A DNA stretch of 64,000 nt from Riptortus pedestris. Its lineage: Eukaryota; Arthropoda; Insecta; Hemiptera; Alydidae. The translations under genes and the position numbers were made by a program. The notes under the pieces were generated by a model. The model saw nothing but the letters and a program-made list of their open reading frames with translations, was not told the origin of the DNA and did not search any database. Positions 10,911 to 20,952 of the stretch are shown piece after piece. How positions within the stretch are numbered: the first letter of the stretch is position 1; every line of letters begins with the position of its first letter. Location of the stretch: contig CM032230.1 of NCBI GenBank assembly GCA_019009955.1, positions 104,554,501 through 104,618,500 of the forward strand. The letters are read 5' to 3'.

Positions 10911-11929
10911 GGTTGAGTTAAGTTGTCAGGAAAGGGGCCAGTATTATGAATTTGAGTAGGACAAGAATGAACTTTCTATTTGACTGCAGTTGGAAAAACA
11001 TGTTGCTTTGCCTTGTATCTGGGACGTAGAACGGTTTATGTATTTTTGATAATAAAGGACAATTGTATCTGCTTTTAGCAATTGTGGCAATCAGGATTTC
11101 TAAAATGCCCGTATAAAGTTATTAACTCAGATTCTGATGGGTAACAAATAAAAAAAAAACAAATGGAAATTCGTTTTCACCTCTGTAGATAATCTAGATT
11201 TATATGAAATCTTTGGTGTCTTTCATAAAAAGATCTACAAAATGTGTTCTATTACACTTCTTGGTGCAATGATTTGGAACATATTTTCCAACAAAATATT
11301 TTGTTTAATTTGTAATTATGTTTCATAGTTTTACTATGATGGCATGTGGCGACATCAGATTTTTAAAATCATTTTTTTTTCTTTTGAACGACCACTACAT
11401 ATTCTTGGATTCTTTAAGGGATTTCCCTTTCGCTATGTGTAATAATATTAATCATAATAATACACGTTTATATAATTATTATTTAGCTAAAACACTCGAG
11501 TAACAACTCATCTATATTTATTATTATTTTTTTCTCCATTTAATAATATTAAGGTTAATGAGGAATCTAATTTAAGCAAAGAATAATTCTTATTGTTTTT
11601 CATATCAAATAGAACGTTTGGTTCTAACAAATACATTTATAACAAAATAAGGGGTAAGTATAAAAGATTTATTGATTCGTCTGTCTCTCTCCGGCTCCAT
11701 TGTCACGACGAACTAATTGGATAAAGGAGTTCTTTTGATGTCTCCGATGTTCTTCTTAATAAAAAGAATTCTATAAATAGAGGGGCTTCAGTTTGTAATT
11801 TTCTTAAATTAAGTATTTTTAAATACTTAATGTCAGTTTAGCGTAATAAGAATAAAATTTGGTATTTATGGCACTGCTTGTAATCAAAGTTGAGCTTTCT
11901 TACTTAGCCCTGGCATCAAAAGAGTTTCG
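10911..11929. other. Unassigned AT-rich non-coding DNA
   Basis: No gene or repeat family recognised. Confidence 0.6.
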
Positions 11930-12370
11930 CCTGATAATGTAATCACTACCTCCTGTCATGCGTTAAAATACATATTTCACCCTCTGCCCTCTGGGAGGAA
12001 TATACTCATCATGCGTATCGTTTGAAGAACCGCCCGGTAAATAATTCTACTTGAGCCTTTAATATGGGTCGCTGTATATACGCTGCTCGTGTGTACGTAG
12101 TTGTACTTCCGTGTTTGAAATACGACATGCGCGTTAATTCCAGATCGGCTATGAGGCATAAGCACACACACGGTGGGGCGACTCTCTAAAAGATTGGATG
12201 CTACGTTTGTTAGGGGGCCACTCCGGGAGCCCTTTAGTCCCGGGGGACACCATTTGGGGAGAATCGGCCGAATATTTTATATGGCAATCATCTAAATGAA
12301 ACCAGATACATTTTCCGTGCCGTCAGCTTGTGCTGAGTGCTCACAAATCGAGCATCGTTCTCCTAAAATG
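11930..12370. other. GC-balanced island, possible conserved non-coding element
   Basis: Base composition rises well above the surroundings, with CG dinucleotides (for example ACCGCCCGGTAAATAATTC and CCCGGGGGACACCATTTGGG). No frame looks like a known protein and no repeat signature is visible. A regulatory role is only a guess from composition. Confidence 0.25.
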
Positions 12371-12542
12371 GTGGTTACATACAATTGGCTGTTTTCTTAC
12401 AATATTTTACACGGATACCATTAATTGGAGTTCATTTATTCAGAACAACTCATGAATTACTCGTTTTGCTCTAAGAAGGATCTAGCTACAGAAAGCACCA
12501 AGAAAATAGGTGTGTTCTAACAAAATTAATTCTGAATATTCT

Positions 12543-12790
12543 TATTGATGACTGCTGTTGGAGGTATCCTTATGAGATGCGGTTGTCGGGTCACTTTGGT
12601 AGAAATAAAACTACTTCAGCTTGCTGCGGACGTTTCGGTTCTATTTACCGCCTTTTCCAAAGCTGTCATCACTAAGATTATTCATCGATAGCAGTGTGGC
12701 CGTGAACCAGAAGTACGAAAGGTGGAGCCCTTAACAAATGTGATAAATTACACCGAAATGTTCACAGCAAGCTGAAGTAGCTTGATTGAA
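12543..12790. mobile_element. Foldback repeat with ~29-bp arms
   Basis: CTACTTCAGCTTGCTG..GTTTCGGT (12611-12639) is inverted at 12752-12780 with 26 of 29 positions matching. The left flank and arm (TTGGAGGTATCCTTATG.., GAAATAAAACTACTTC) recur at 47401-47545, so this is a dispersed family. Confidence 0.6.
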
Positions 12791-12905
12791 CCAAATCACT
12801 TGAGGTTGAAATCAATTCTTTTGTAACAATATAAAAGTAATCAAATAAGATTCGATTTCAGAATAATCTAATAATAATAGTATTAAGACATTTGTCTGAG
12901 ACAAA

Positions 12906-13457
12906 TGTAGGTTATGGAACAAAGCTTATGAGTCCATTCAACATATTACGGCTGGATGTGAAATACTTGCTGGATCTAAGTACTTACAAAGGCACAATAA
13001 CGTGTTAAAAGTATACCATCAAGAAATTCGGCATGGTAGACAGGAAGGTCGCTTATTATCGCTATAGTCCTCACAAATTATTGGAAAAATATTATATAAA
13101 GATGTATTGGGACGAAGCGATGATAACTGACCATACTGTGTACCATAAGAAACCGGATATTCTCATTATTGATAAAATCAATAAGACTGCTGATATTATT
13201 GACATTGCAGTACCCATGCGAAAATCCCATGCCGAAAAATTATGAAAATATCAAGAGTTGGCTATCGAGCTCAAAGAGGTATACAAACTGAAATCTGCCA
13301 TAGTTATGCCTATTATAGTTCAAATTGACTCGTTCCAAAAACAACTATAGCAGGCACCAAGAATTTAAATCTGCCAACAACAATTATTAAAGAAGCACTG
13401 CAAAGGGTACTTCTTGATACTGCCAGAATTGTTCGAAAAATTTTAAATTCCCCATAA
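12906..13457 (+). pseudogene. Degenerate C-terminus of an endonuclease-domain non-LTR retrotransposon
   Basis: Protein homology can be followed through several lesions. At 12906 a zinc-finger relic reads C-x2-W...H-x4-C, the second cysteine being replaced (TGG). A frameshift near 13030 leads to the frame at 13033, which encodes YWDEAMITDH and KPDILIIDKI..DIIDIAVP. This matches the LYWDR.I.TDR...RPDI..ID...  IDIAVP segment of LINEs that carry a restriction-like endonuclease (R4/Dong-like). An in-frame TGA at 13243 is followed in the same frame by KYQELAIELKEVY to a TAG at 13348. After another shift, 13368-13457 encodes the usual LINE end (ALQRVLLDTARIVRKIL). Non-functional. Clade assignment is inferred from motifs. 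Confidence 0.75.
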
Positions 13458-14473
13458 CATGTCACACTCACAAACTCCATATCGGTTGGATTTTCCCCCG
13501 ATATGGATTTTACTCAAGTTTTTACTGATTGTAAACCTCCCCCATAATAATATAAATTTCAATTAAATGTTTCTAATGCCTTTTGGTAATAAAATTATAA
13601 TAATGATAGTTAATGACCACTCTTGGTGTCTTGTATAGCTGTATTGGCCTGATGTTAAGCTCGTTGGAATTATATGGCGGGAGGTATACCACTGTTCCCT
13701 TGAAGCCGATAAACCCCAAATATATTGTCTGTCCTACCTTTGGCAGTCACACTGACGTCTTGGAGTCGAGAGTCGAACAGTATACGACGACCGAGAGAAT
13801 CAACGCACAGGCACTGCATTAACTTTTTTAACTCCTAACTTCGGAGCAGTATAGTTTCACTAGGCTGAGTACGGAACACTCTGTACTGAGAGGTACTCAT
13901 CCTTAGGTATAGATTATCGCCACTGCCGACTTAATTGTTAGGATCATTTGTCCATCCTTATCCCTTGGACGTACCAAATCCCGTCTCATCGATAATCACA
14001 TAGCTATTACCCTTTACACACAACATACGATGACCAACCTTATGAAACATACTTTATCTTACGTAGTACATAAGTATATTTAGATTCCATACATATTTTC
14101 ATTCTGCTATCTTCTTGCTACCTTTCTCAGCAAAGTTATCCGTTTTCACATTCACTTACTCGCTTCTGGTGTACTACCGAGTCAATATTACTCTCAGCCT
14201 GTCAGCCATAGTGTTCAGTTCGTCCTTAAATACCGTCACTAGACATATATACATGCATACGTATATATATACTAGATTCCCATAGAAAATTTGCACATCA
14301 AAAATACAAACGAGCCCGCTGGAGCAGATAGCCGTTCTCTTGACAATCTATATATAATGCAAGCGCTAGTGTGTGCAGAGTAAGTGTGCTCTTTTTGCAT
14401 CTATGTGAGGAAATTTACAATCATTTTCTATTTCGCCCATACTTTCCTCATTTCATATTTCATACCAATCCCA
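13458..14473. other. Unassigned non-coding DNA
   Basis: Moderately GC-balanced between about 13650 and 14040, with no recognised gene. Short spurious frames only. Confidence 0.5.
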
Positions 14474-14500
14474 GTTCGGAAGACTAACAGTCTTCCGAAC
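14474..14500. repeat. Perfect 11-bp hairpin
   Basis: GTTCGGAAGAC and GTCTTCCGAAC around the loop TAACA. Not followed by a T-run, so not obviously a terminator; significance unknown. Confidence 0.6.
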
Positions 14501-14866
14501 GGTAAACTGAACTCCGTCCATATGACTGTAAATAATTTACGGTTATTGCTCATTTATTATTAATGAGGGACCCGTGTACCGAAATTGCATTGTTGATTTT
14601 CTGTTCTCCAAATTAATTTCCCTTATACTGGCGATAAATTAATATATACGCCTTAGTAAACATTAACATAATCCAAGATGGAGAATTCGCTTCTTGTGCC
14701 TCTCACTCATATTTCGCATTACATCTGGAGTAATTTCATAACAGCTGACGCCCATAATGGACAATGTATGCAGACATTATGACATTGACGTTAAGTAAAA
14801 TACTGTTTTCTACATAACTTGCATAAATTGAAGGTCCCAAATGCGCATTGTTGTTTATTAACGACC
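14501..14866. other. Unassigned non-coding DNA
   Basis: Nothing recognised before the SINE-tail-like sequence that flanks the HINE-like cluster. Confidence 0.5.
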
Positions 14867-14897
14867 ACTTTTAGATCTAACGCTAGTGGAGTCGGGT
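14867..14897. repeat. Flanking direct repeat, left copy
   Basis: TTTTAGATCTAACGCTAGTG then GAGTCGGG. A near-identical copy sits at 16024-16054, on the other side of the HINE-like pair. It resembles a diverged SINE tail (CACTTTTAGCAACTAAGGC). Confidence 0.65.
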
Positions 14898-14898
14898 T

Positions 14899-15565
14899 TT
14901 AGCAGATTTCCCTTAAGGGGGCGACGCTCTAGCGGTCGCAATTTTTGTTTGATCGTTACCTAACTCAATATTTAAACGTTTTATGTAAAAAGAAAGATCA
15001 AGTTCGTTAAAGACTAAAATCGGACCAGTGGGAGGGGGGGTTTAGAGGGGAGGATTTTCGGAAATTCGAAATATCTCCGTTACTATTCGTCGGATCGAAA
15101 ATGTGTACAGAATTAATCTTATTGCAAATTAAATTTACTATAAATATTTTTATATACATGTATTCTCTATCTTGAATATTAACCGAGATATTTGCATTTT
15201 ATGAAGTCTGTGGTCGGGTAAAGTTCGGATTATGTCGGCCATTTCCTCCAGTACTCGGCTCAGGTGAAAGCTTCTTCTAACCTTACCTTACCTTCATTAC
15301 TTTGTGAGATTTATGCAAATACGTTCTGTTCATCCGCCCCCCCCCTCCTTTAGTTCTTGGACTACTAAAATTTGAGTTATTAAAATATAAATTATTCTTA
15401 CAATTCAGAAGCCGTTTCAGTTGGGAGTTTATTTTAATTAACTGAAAGATTTCTCATTACCGTTTGTATTTAATCACGGTGGTATTGTGTTACCAGTATG
15501 CAGATTTCTCTATTGTAAAACTTCACATTGGAAACCTGCTTAATTTAAGCAGCCCCTGCGTGACG

Positions 15566-15572
<7 letters not shown>
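14899..15572 (-). mobile_element. HINE-like element, variant C, internally deleted
   Basis: Palindrome half (AGCAGATTTCCCTTAAGG) is joined straight to GCTCTAGCGGTCGC, so the 3' arm and microsatellite are lost. Body, then the variant C module (CTTCTTCTAACCTTACC, ACTTTGTGAGATTTATGC, GGACTACTAAAATTTGAG) and the normal 5' end CCCCTGCGTGACGGACTTT. The same module occurs at 48180-48440. Confidence 0.8.
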
Positions 15573-15657
<85 letters not shown>

Positions 15658-16026
15658 CTGTTACCGCTCTAGGGGTCGCTATTTTTGTTTGATCGTTACC
15701 AAACTCGATATTTAGTCGTTTTATGTAAAAAGAAAGATCAAGTTCGTTAATGGCTGAAATCGGACTAGTGGGAGAGGGAGTTTAGACGAGAGGATTTTCT
15801 AAAATGTTATATATTTCTGTTACTATACGTTGGATCGAAAAATTGTATAGCATCAATCTTATTGCAAATTAAATTTACTATAAATATTGTTATATACATT
15901 TACTCTCTATCTTGAATATTAATCGAGATATTTGCATTTTTATGAAATCGTGGCGGATAAGGGATGAGAGTAAAACTTCACATGGGAAATCTGCTTAGTT
16001 TACGCAGCCTCTGCGGGACGGACTTT
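15573..16026 (-). mobile_element. HINE-like element, variant A, fused at its (TA)n
   Basis: Begins with a long (TA)n (to about 15652) directly after the neighbouring copy's terminus, so palindrome and 3' arm are missing. Body, a much shortened module, and end CTCTGCGGGACGGACTTTTT. Confidence 0.85.
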
Positions 16027-16054
16027 TTAGATCTACGGCTAGTGGGGTCGGGAT
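16024..16054. repeat. Flanking direct repeat, right copy
   Basis: TTTTTAGATCTACGGCTAGT then GGGGTCGGG, matching 14867-14897 with a few differences. Confidence 0.65.
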
Positions 16055-16323
16055 TTCTATATTAAGATCGGAACTCAATATATTTCTCTTACTCAGATGG
16101 CAAATGAAACCCATGACTAGCTTTACCAAGTTTATTAAGACCAAAGTCTTAACTCACACGACTTACTAAAATCCATTATGGTTCACAGCGTTACCGAAAA
16201 TATAATCATTTATATTTAAAGTGCTCTACATCTTCTTATTATCCACGCACTTTACATGCTTCAATAGTGCATCATACTAATAAATTCAAACCGATTTGCT
16301 CACAAATATTTGGGAAATACAAT

Positions 16324-16895
16324 AATTTCCCTTAAGGGAAATCAGCTATTGAGGTTGTACTCATCACGCGGTTTTCGGAATTTTTCTTTAAATGTCCATC
16401 GATCCTACCTAGGAGATGACGAAAATGAAGTCCGTTCAAAACTGTATATATATATTTGTCTGTTCCCGCTCTAGCGGTCGCAATTATTGTTTAATCGTTA
16501 CCATACTTAGATATTTAGTCGTTTTATGTAAAAAGACAGATCAAGTTCGTTAATGGCGGAAATCGGACCAGTGTGAGGGGGGGGGGTATAGAGGGGAGGA
16601 TTTTTAAAATATCTCCGTTACTATACGTCGGGCCGAAAAATTGTATAGAATCAATTCTATTGCAAATTAAATTTACTATAAATATTGTTACATACAATTA
16701 TTCTCTATCTTGAATATTAACCGAGATATTTCAATTTGTATTACATGTGGACGAGCAACGGACGAAAGTGAGTTACCCGCTAAAAGCTAGTTCGGCCGTT
16801 TTCCTAACTGTTTGGCTCTTGTGAAGTTTCTCCACTGTAATACCTCACGTGGGTAATCTGCTTAGTTTACGCAGCCCCTGCGCGACGGACTTTTT
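16324..16895 (-). mobile_element. HINE-like element, variant A, near complete
   Basis: Palindrome (terminal GCAG lost), 3' arm, very short TA tract (about 16443-16455), body, a run of nine G near 16578, variant A module, end GCGCGACGGACTTTTT. Confidence 0.85.
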
Positions 16896-16918
16896 ATTTA
16901 CTTTAATAAAGAGTACCT

Positions 16919-16942
16919 AAAAAAAAAAAAAAAAAAAAAAAA
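16919..16942. repeat. Poly-A tract
   Basis: A run of more than 20 A, about 20 bases beyond a HINE-like end. No retroelement body is visible next to it. Confidence 0.8.
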
Positions 16943-17636
16943 ATTATCTGCATGGATGAAATGTCAAACAAAATTAATTTTCCCATTTGCTAGTATTTGA
17001 AATGTGTCTACATTTTTTTAACAAAGCTTAAATATCTTCAGTAAACTTATTTTAATTTCAGTAATTTTTTTTTTGTAATTTCCTGGGTTTTTTCTATTAT
17101 TTGGTTTAAATAAATTAAAAATAAAATTTTTTTGACACCACTTTACGCGCCCATAAAAACTAATTACTTCCTTCATGTAAAATGAGTTTAAATTTGTTGT
17201 GAATATTACTAATATCAAATGGCGTAATGATTATGATTCTCTTAAAAATGTCTATTTGTTTTTGGCAATTCTTGTTTTTGAAGGGATATCGCTCCTTTTT
17301 CAAGGAAAATATTTTTTTTTGGTCTCCGAAGGAACGGTAGAGTGGTTTTCCTGGACTCTTTTTGTGTATTATCTGGTTGGGTTGTTGTTCACGCTTGGCT
17401 GTTTAAACGGTTTGGAGTCTTTTGTACTTTCAGTATATGTAAACAACCAACCCAGGATCCTTCAGCCCGAAATGTGTTTTAATCGTGCTTGGACATTTTC
17501 TGAGCCAATGTAAACACTGTATTTTGTCACATGGCTCATTCTGTTTATCAGGAGCTCATGAAAAGTTTTAACCCTATTTTTCTTTTTTTTTTTTACTAAT
17601 TGCAGAGAAACATAATGAATCGCTGTTTATAACAGA
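16943..17636. other. Unassigned AT-rich non-coding DNA
   Basis: Includes an open frame of about 104 codons at 17199-17513 with hydrophobic stretches. It has no recognisable family and I treat it as chance. Confidence 0.45.
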
Positions 17637-17688
17637 GTTTTTAGCAGATTTTCCTTAAGGGAAATCAGCTATTGAGGTCGTACTCATT
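17637..17688 (-). mobile_element. Solo HINE-like 3' end
   Basis: TTTTTAGCAGATTTTCCTTA, then AGGGAAATCAGCTATTGAGG and TCGTACTCAT, then unrelated sequence. A 50-base orphan end about 100 bases from the next full copy. Confidence 0.75.
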
Positions 17689-17787
17689 TTAGAGAAGATA
17701 ATCATGGACAGAATAATCATCCTCTCTGTCCTAAATTCTGAGTACGAAATTAGAAATCAAATATCATAATCATGTGTGACATTTTAT

Positions 17788-17937
17788 TAGCAGATTTCCC
17801 TTAAGAAAAATCAGCTATTGAGGTCGTACTCATGACGCGATTTTCGAAAAATTTCTTCAAATGTCCATCGATCCTACCCAGGAGATGACGAAAATGAGGT
17901 CCGTTCAAAACTGTGTGCGTGTGTGTATATATATATA

Positions 17938-17971
<34 letters not shown>

Positions 17972-18407
17972 CTGTTTACGCTCTAACGGTCGCAATTTTT
18001 GTTTAATCGTTACCAGACACCATATTTAAACGTTTTATGCAAAAAGACAGATCAAGTTCGTTAATGGCTGAAATCGGACCTGTGGGAGGGGGGTTTAGAG
18101 GGCGGGATTTACGAAAATTCAAAATACCTCCGTTACCATACGTCGGATCAAAAATTGTATAGAACCAATCTTATTGTAAATTAAATGTACTATAAATATT
18201 GTTCTATACATTTCTTCTCTATCTTGCATATTAACCGCGATATTTGCATTTTTATTAAATTTGGGCCTTAACGGACGACTGAGTTTCCCGCCAAAAGCTA
18301 GTTCGGCCCTTTGCCGTAACTGTTCGGCTCTCGTATGGAGATTTCTCTATTGTATAACTTCACGTGGGAAATCTGCTTAGTTTACGCAGCCCCTGCATGA
18401 CGGTCTT
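17788..18407 (-). mobile_element. HINE-like element, variant A, complete
   Basis: Palindrome partly eroded (CCCTTAAGAAAAATC), 3' arm intact, mixed (TG)/(TA) tract at about 17914-17970, body, variant A module, end CCCCTGCATGACGGTCTTTT. Confidence 0.9.
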
Positions 18408-18544
18408 TTATTTTTATAGTTTCTCTCTCACAGATATACGCTTTGAATGAATCTTTATTTTATGTATGCAATTCAGAAGTCACCAATGACGTTAGTAGTC
18501 TTCATACTTACAAAATGTCCAAATATTTTTTTATTCAGAAACAT

Positions 18545-19175
18545 GCCTTAAGGGAAAACAGGAATTAAGGTGTGATGTAGACTCGATTTTGACAAATTTC
18601 TTAAGATGTCCATCAATCTTACTTAGTAGAAAATGAGTTCCGTTCAAAATTATGTATATATAAACAAACACACGTATATACTTATACTTGTCTCTTACCG
18701 CTCTGGCCGTCGCATATTAACATTTGTATCGCTAATAAACTCGATATGTATGAGTTTCATATATAACTAAAGATCAAGTTCTGTAAGGGCTGAAATTGGA
18801 CAGGAGTGAGGGGGTTTAGAGGGAAGAATGTCGAAAATTCCAAAATCTCCGTTATTATTATTTGAGTCGAAAAAGCATAACAATTCAGCTTTTCTTGTAA
18901 ATTTAATTTCCTATACATGTTGTTCTATACACACTTTTTAAATTGTGATTATTAGCCGATTTTTTTTTTGTCATAACTTTAAAAATAAGTTAATATTTAA
19001 TGAAACTCTGTATTCCTCGCTCAAATAACCAATATGTTTTAAAGATTTTATTGGCCGCCAACTTCTGTTCATTGGAATTTTTATTGAGAAATAAAGAATA
19101 TATGTCGAGTTGAGATTAGTATGTGCCAGTACTTGGGAAGTGTGCTTAGCTTACTCAGCCCCTGTGTGATGGACC
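18545..19175 (-). mobile_element. HINE-like element, old diverged copy
   Basis: Each block is recognisable but heavily substituted: CCTTAAGGGAAAACAGG, GTCCATCAATCTTACTTAG, a disrupted TA/CA tract, ACCGCTCTGGCCGTCGC, GGGGGTTTAGAGGGAAG and the end CCCCTGTGTGATGGACCG. Confidence 0.7.
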
Positions 19176-20169
19176 GTTAATTCAATAAGAAAGTTATTAT
19201 TCCAAATTTAGTTTCAGTTTCGAATCACCCGTTAAATTACATAAGAGGAACATATTTCAGGTTAGTTATTTAAAATATTATTAAAATTCGAAAACCACTT
19301 ATAAGACATACAAGCGAAACTAATACGATTTTACGCTTAATTTGAAAGTGTATGAACTAGGAATGTCAAATAACATACAAGTACAAATAGTTTTTGACAT
19401 CTGTACTATAATGAAAATTTTATAATATATTTTAGACTATCTACCAAAAGCATTTGAAAGAGTGATATTTAAAAATTCTCTTAGGTTTAGAATATATATA
19501 TATATATATAATTTAGAAGTTTTATCCAAAAGCTCCACTCTTTGAGCTTTTTGTTATTCCGAAAACTGATTATCCTTCATGTAATATAATTTCACATTGT
19601 TTATTATATTTCTTGATTTTATACGAACTTTTTACTTATAAAGAATGGAATTCCAATAAAGACCTTTTCTTTTGACAGCTAGAGCGAAAGCATCCCCGTT
19701 AAAGGAACAATTATTTTAAATTGGATTTGAATTGATTTTTATGTCGGCCCAGTAGGCACAATAATTAACTGAAATATATCTAGTTCACTTTAGCATGACG
19801 CACTTTACGGGTTGGCTTTCACATGTTCCTTTTTTATGTTCTTGCAATTAGAATGCTCTTATTTCATTATCTCAACGATTAATATTTAAAGTTATACAGC
19901 TTTCAATAACAGCAGTGTCACTTATAAATGTGTATGTTTATTTAATTAAATTCATACCATGTCACAATTTCGTTACTCTGAACTCTTGCCGTCTTGGGCG
20001 GGAATTAGATGTCCACTCTTACTCATCAACAAACGTGGAAGTTCCTTTTCATCCAAAATTATTTACTTCTACGGGCATAATGTTGTGTGGGTATTTGTGT
20101 ATGCTGAGGAATTATACATTCTTTTACAATAGTGTGTGTCTTATGTAAATGGATGTTTTTATTCATATA
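19176..20169. other. Unassigned AT-rich non-coding DNA
   Basis: Contains a (TA)9-10 tract at 19491-19510. No gene recognised. Confidence 0.55.
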
Positions 20170-20375
20170 CTAGCTCAGATACGGGAATTCATTTGAGGCT
20201 GAATGGTGATGGTATTTTTTTGGCAAGGCTTTTACTATGCACAATATTTTGACATTTATCCGTCCCAGTGTTTAGGGTTTATACCCGTTGTTGCTGTGAA
20301 ATTTTTTAATAATAAAATTAATTTTTATGTAAGACTTCACTGCCCTCCATATTGTCATATTTCCCGTCACCTGGG
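20170..20375 (-). mobile_element. Helitron 3' end (reverse orientation)
   Basis: Read on the minus strand the fragment ends ATCTGAGCTAG followed by T, fitting the Helitron CTRR terminus with insertion before T. Its last 200 bases match 36602-36807 (GGAGGGCAGTGAAG, GGGTATAAACCCTAAACACTG, CTTGCCAAAAAAATACC). The terminal hairpin is decayed here. Confidence 0.65.
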
Positions 20376-20774
20376 CATTATGCATAGCTTTGAATTATTA
20401 AGGTCAAAATATTAACATAGATTTGAATTAATTTTTCCAGGTAAGTGTTACCTGGTAGATCATATTGGAATAGATTGATGAGTATATCAATATTTCTACT
20501 CAAATTACTTGCTTCATTCATTGTTCCCGAAATAATGTATAAAACAAAAGTTACTCTAAATAACAAAGTAAACAACTTTTGTTATGTGCACGTTTGACGA
20601 AAAACAAATAGACAACGAAATATCGCGAATTTTTATTTCAGTTCCATCGTTAGTGCCTAACAAAATTGCTGGCTTCCACTTTAGTTTTAAATGTATATCT
20701 CGTTTATACTTTGTTATAAGATAAAAGTGTATATAACAAAACCTACTTTAAATAACAGAATAAACAACTTTTGT
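20376..20774. repeat. Non-coding DNA with a 50-bp direct repeat
   Basis: A segment around 20535-20582 (ATAAAACAAAAGTTACTC, AACAACTTTTGTT) recurs with changes at 20731-20778. The second copy runs into a HINE-like fragment. Confidence 0.4.
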
Positions 20775-20952
20775 TCCAATTTTTGTTGTTGTTTGTTGGT
20801 TGTTACCAAACTCGATAGTTAAAAGTTTTATGTAGAAAGGCAGATCACGTTCGTTAATGGCTGAAATGGGACATGTGGGTGGGGGGGGGTTAGAGGGGAG
20901 GATTTTCGAAAATTCGAAATATATCCGTTACTATACGTCTGATCAAAAGTCT
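20775..20952 (-). mobile_element. HINE-like internal fragment
   Basis: ACCAAACTCGATAGTTAAAAG, TTCGTTAATGGCTGAAATGGG, a poly-G run, GTTAGAGGGGAGGATTTTCG and CCGTTACTATACGTCTGATC; both ends missing. Confidence 0.8.

Noticed and set aside
14474..14500. Hairpin as transcription terminator
   Set aside because: No T-run follows and the genome is eukaryotic.
17199..17513. 104-codon frame with hydrophobic stretches
   Set aside because: The hydrophobic content follows from T-rich DNA; no conserved motif, and no repeat relation.
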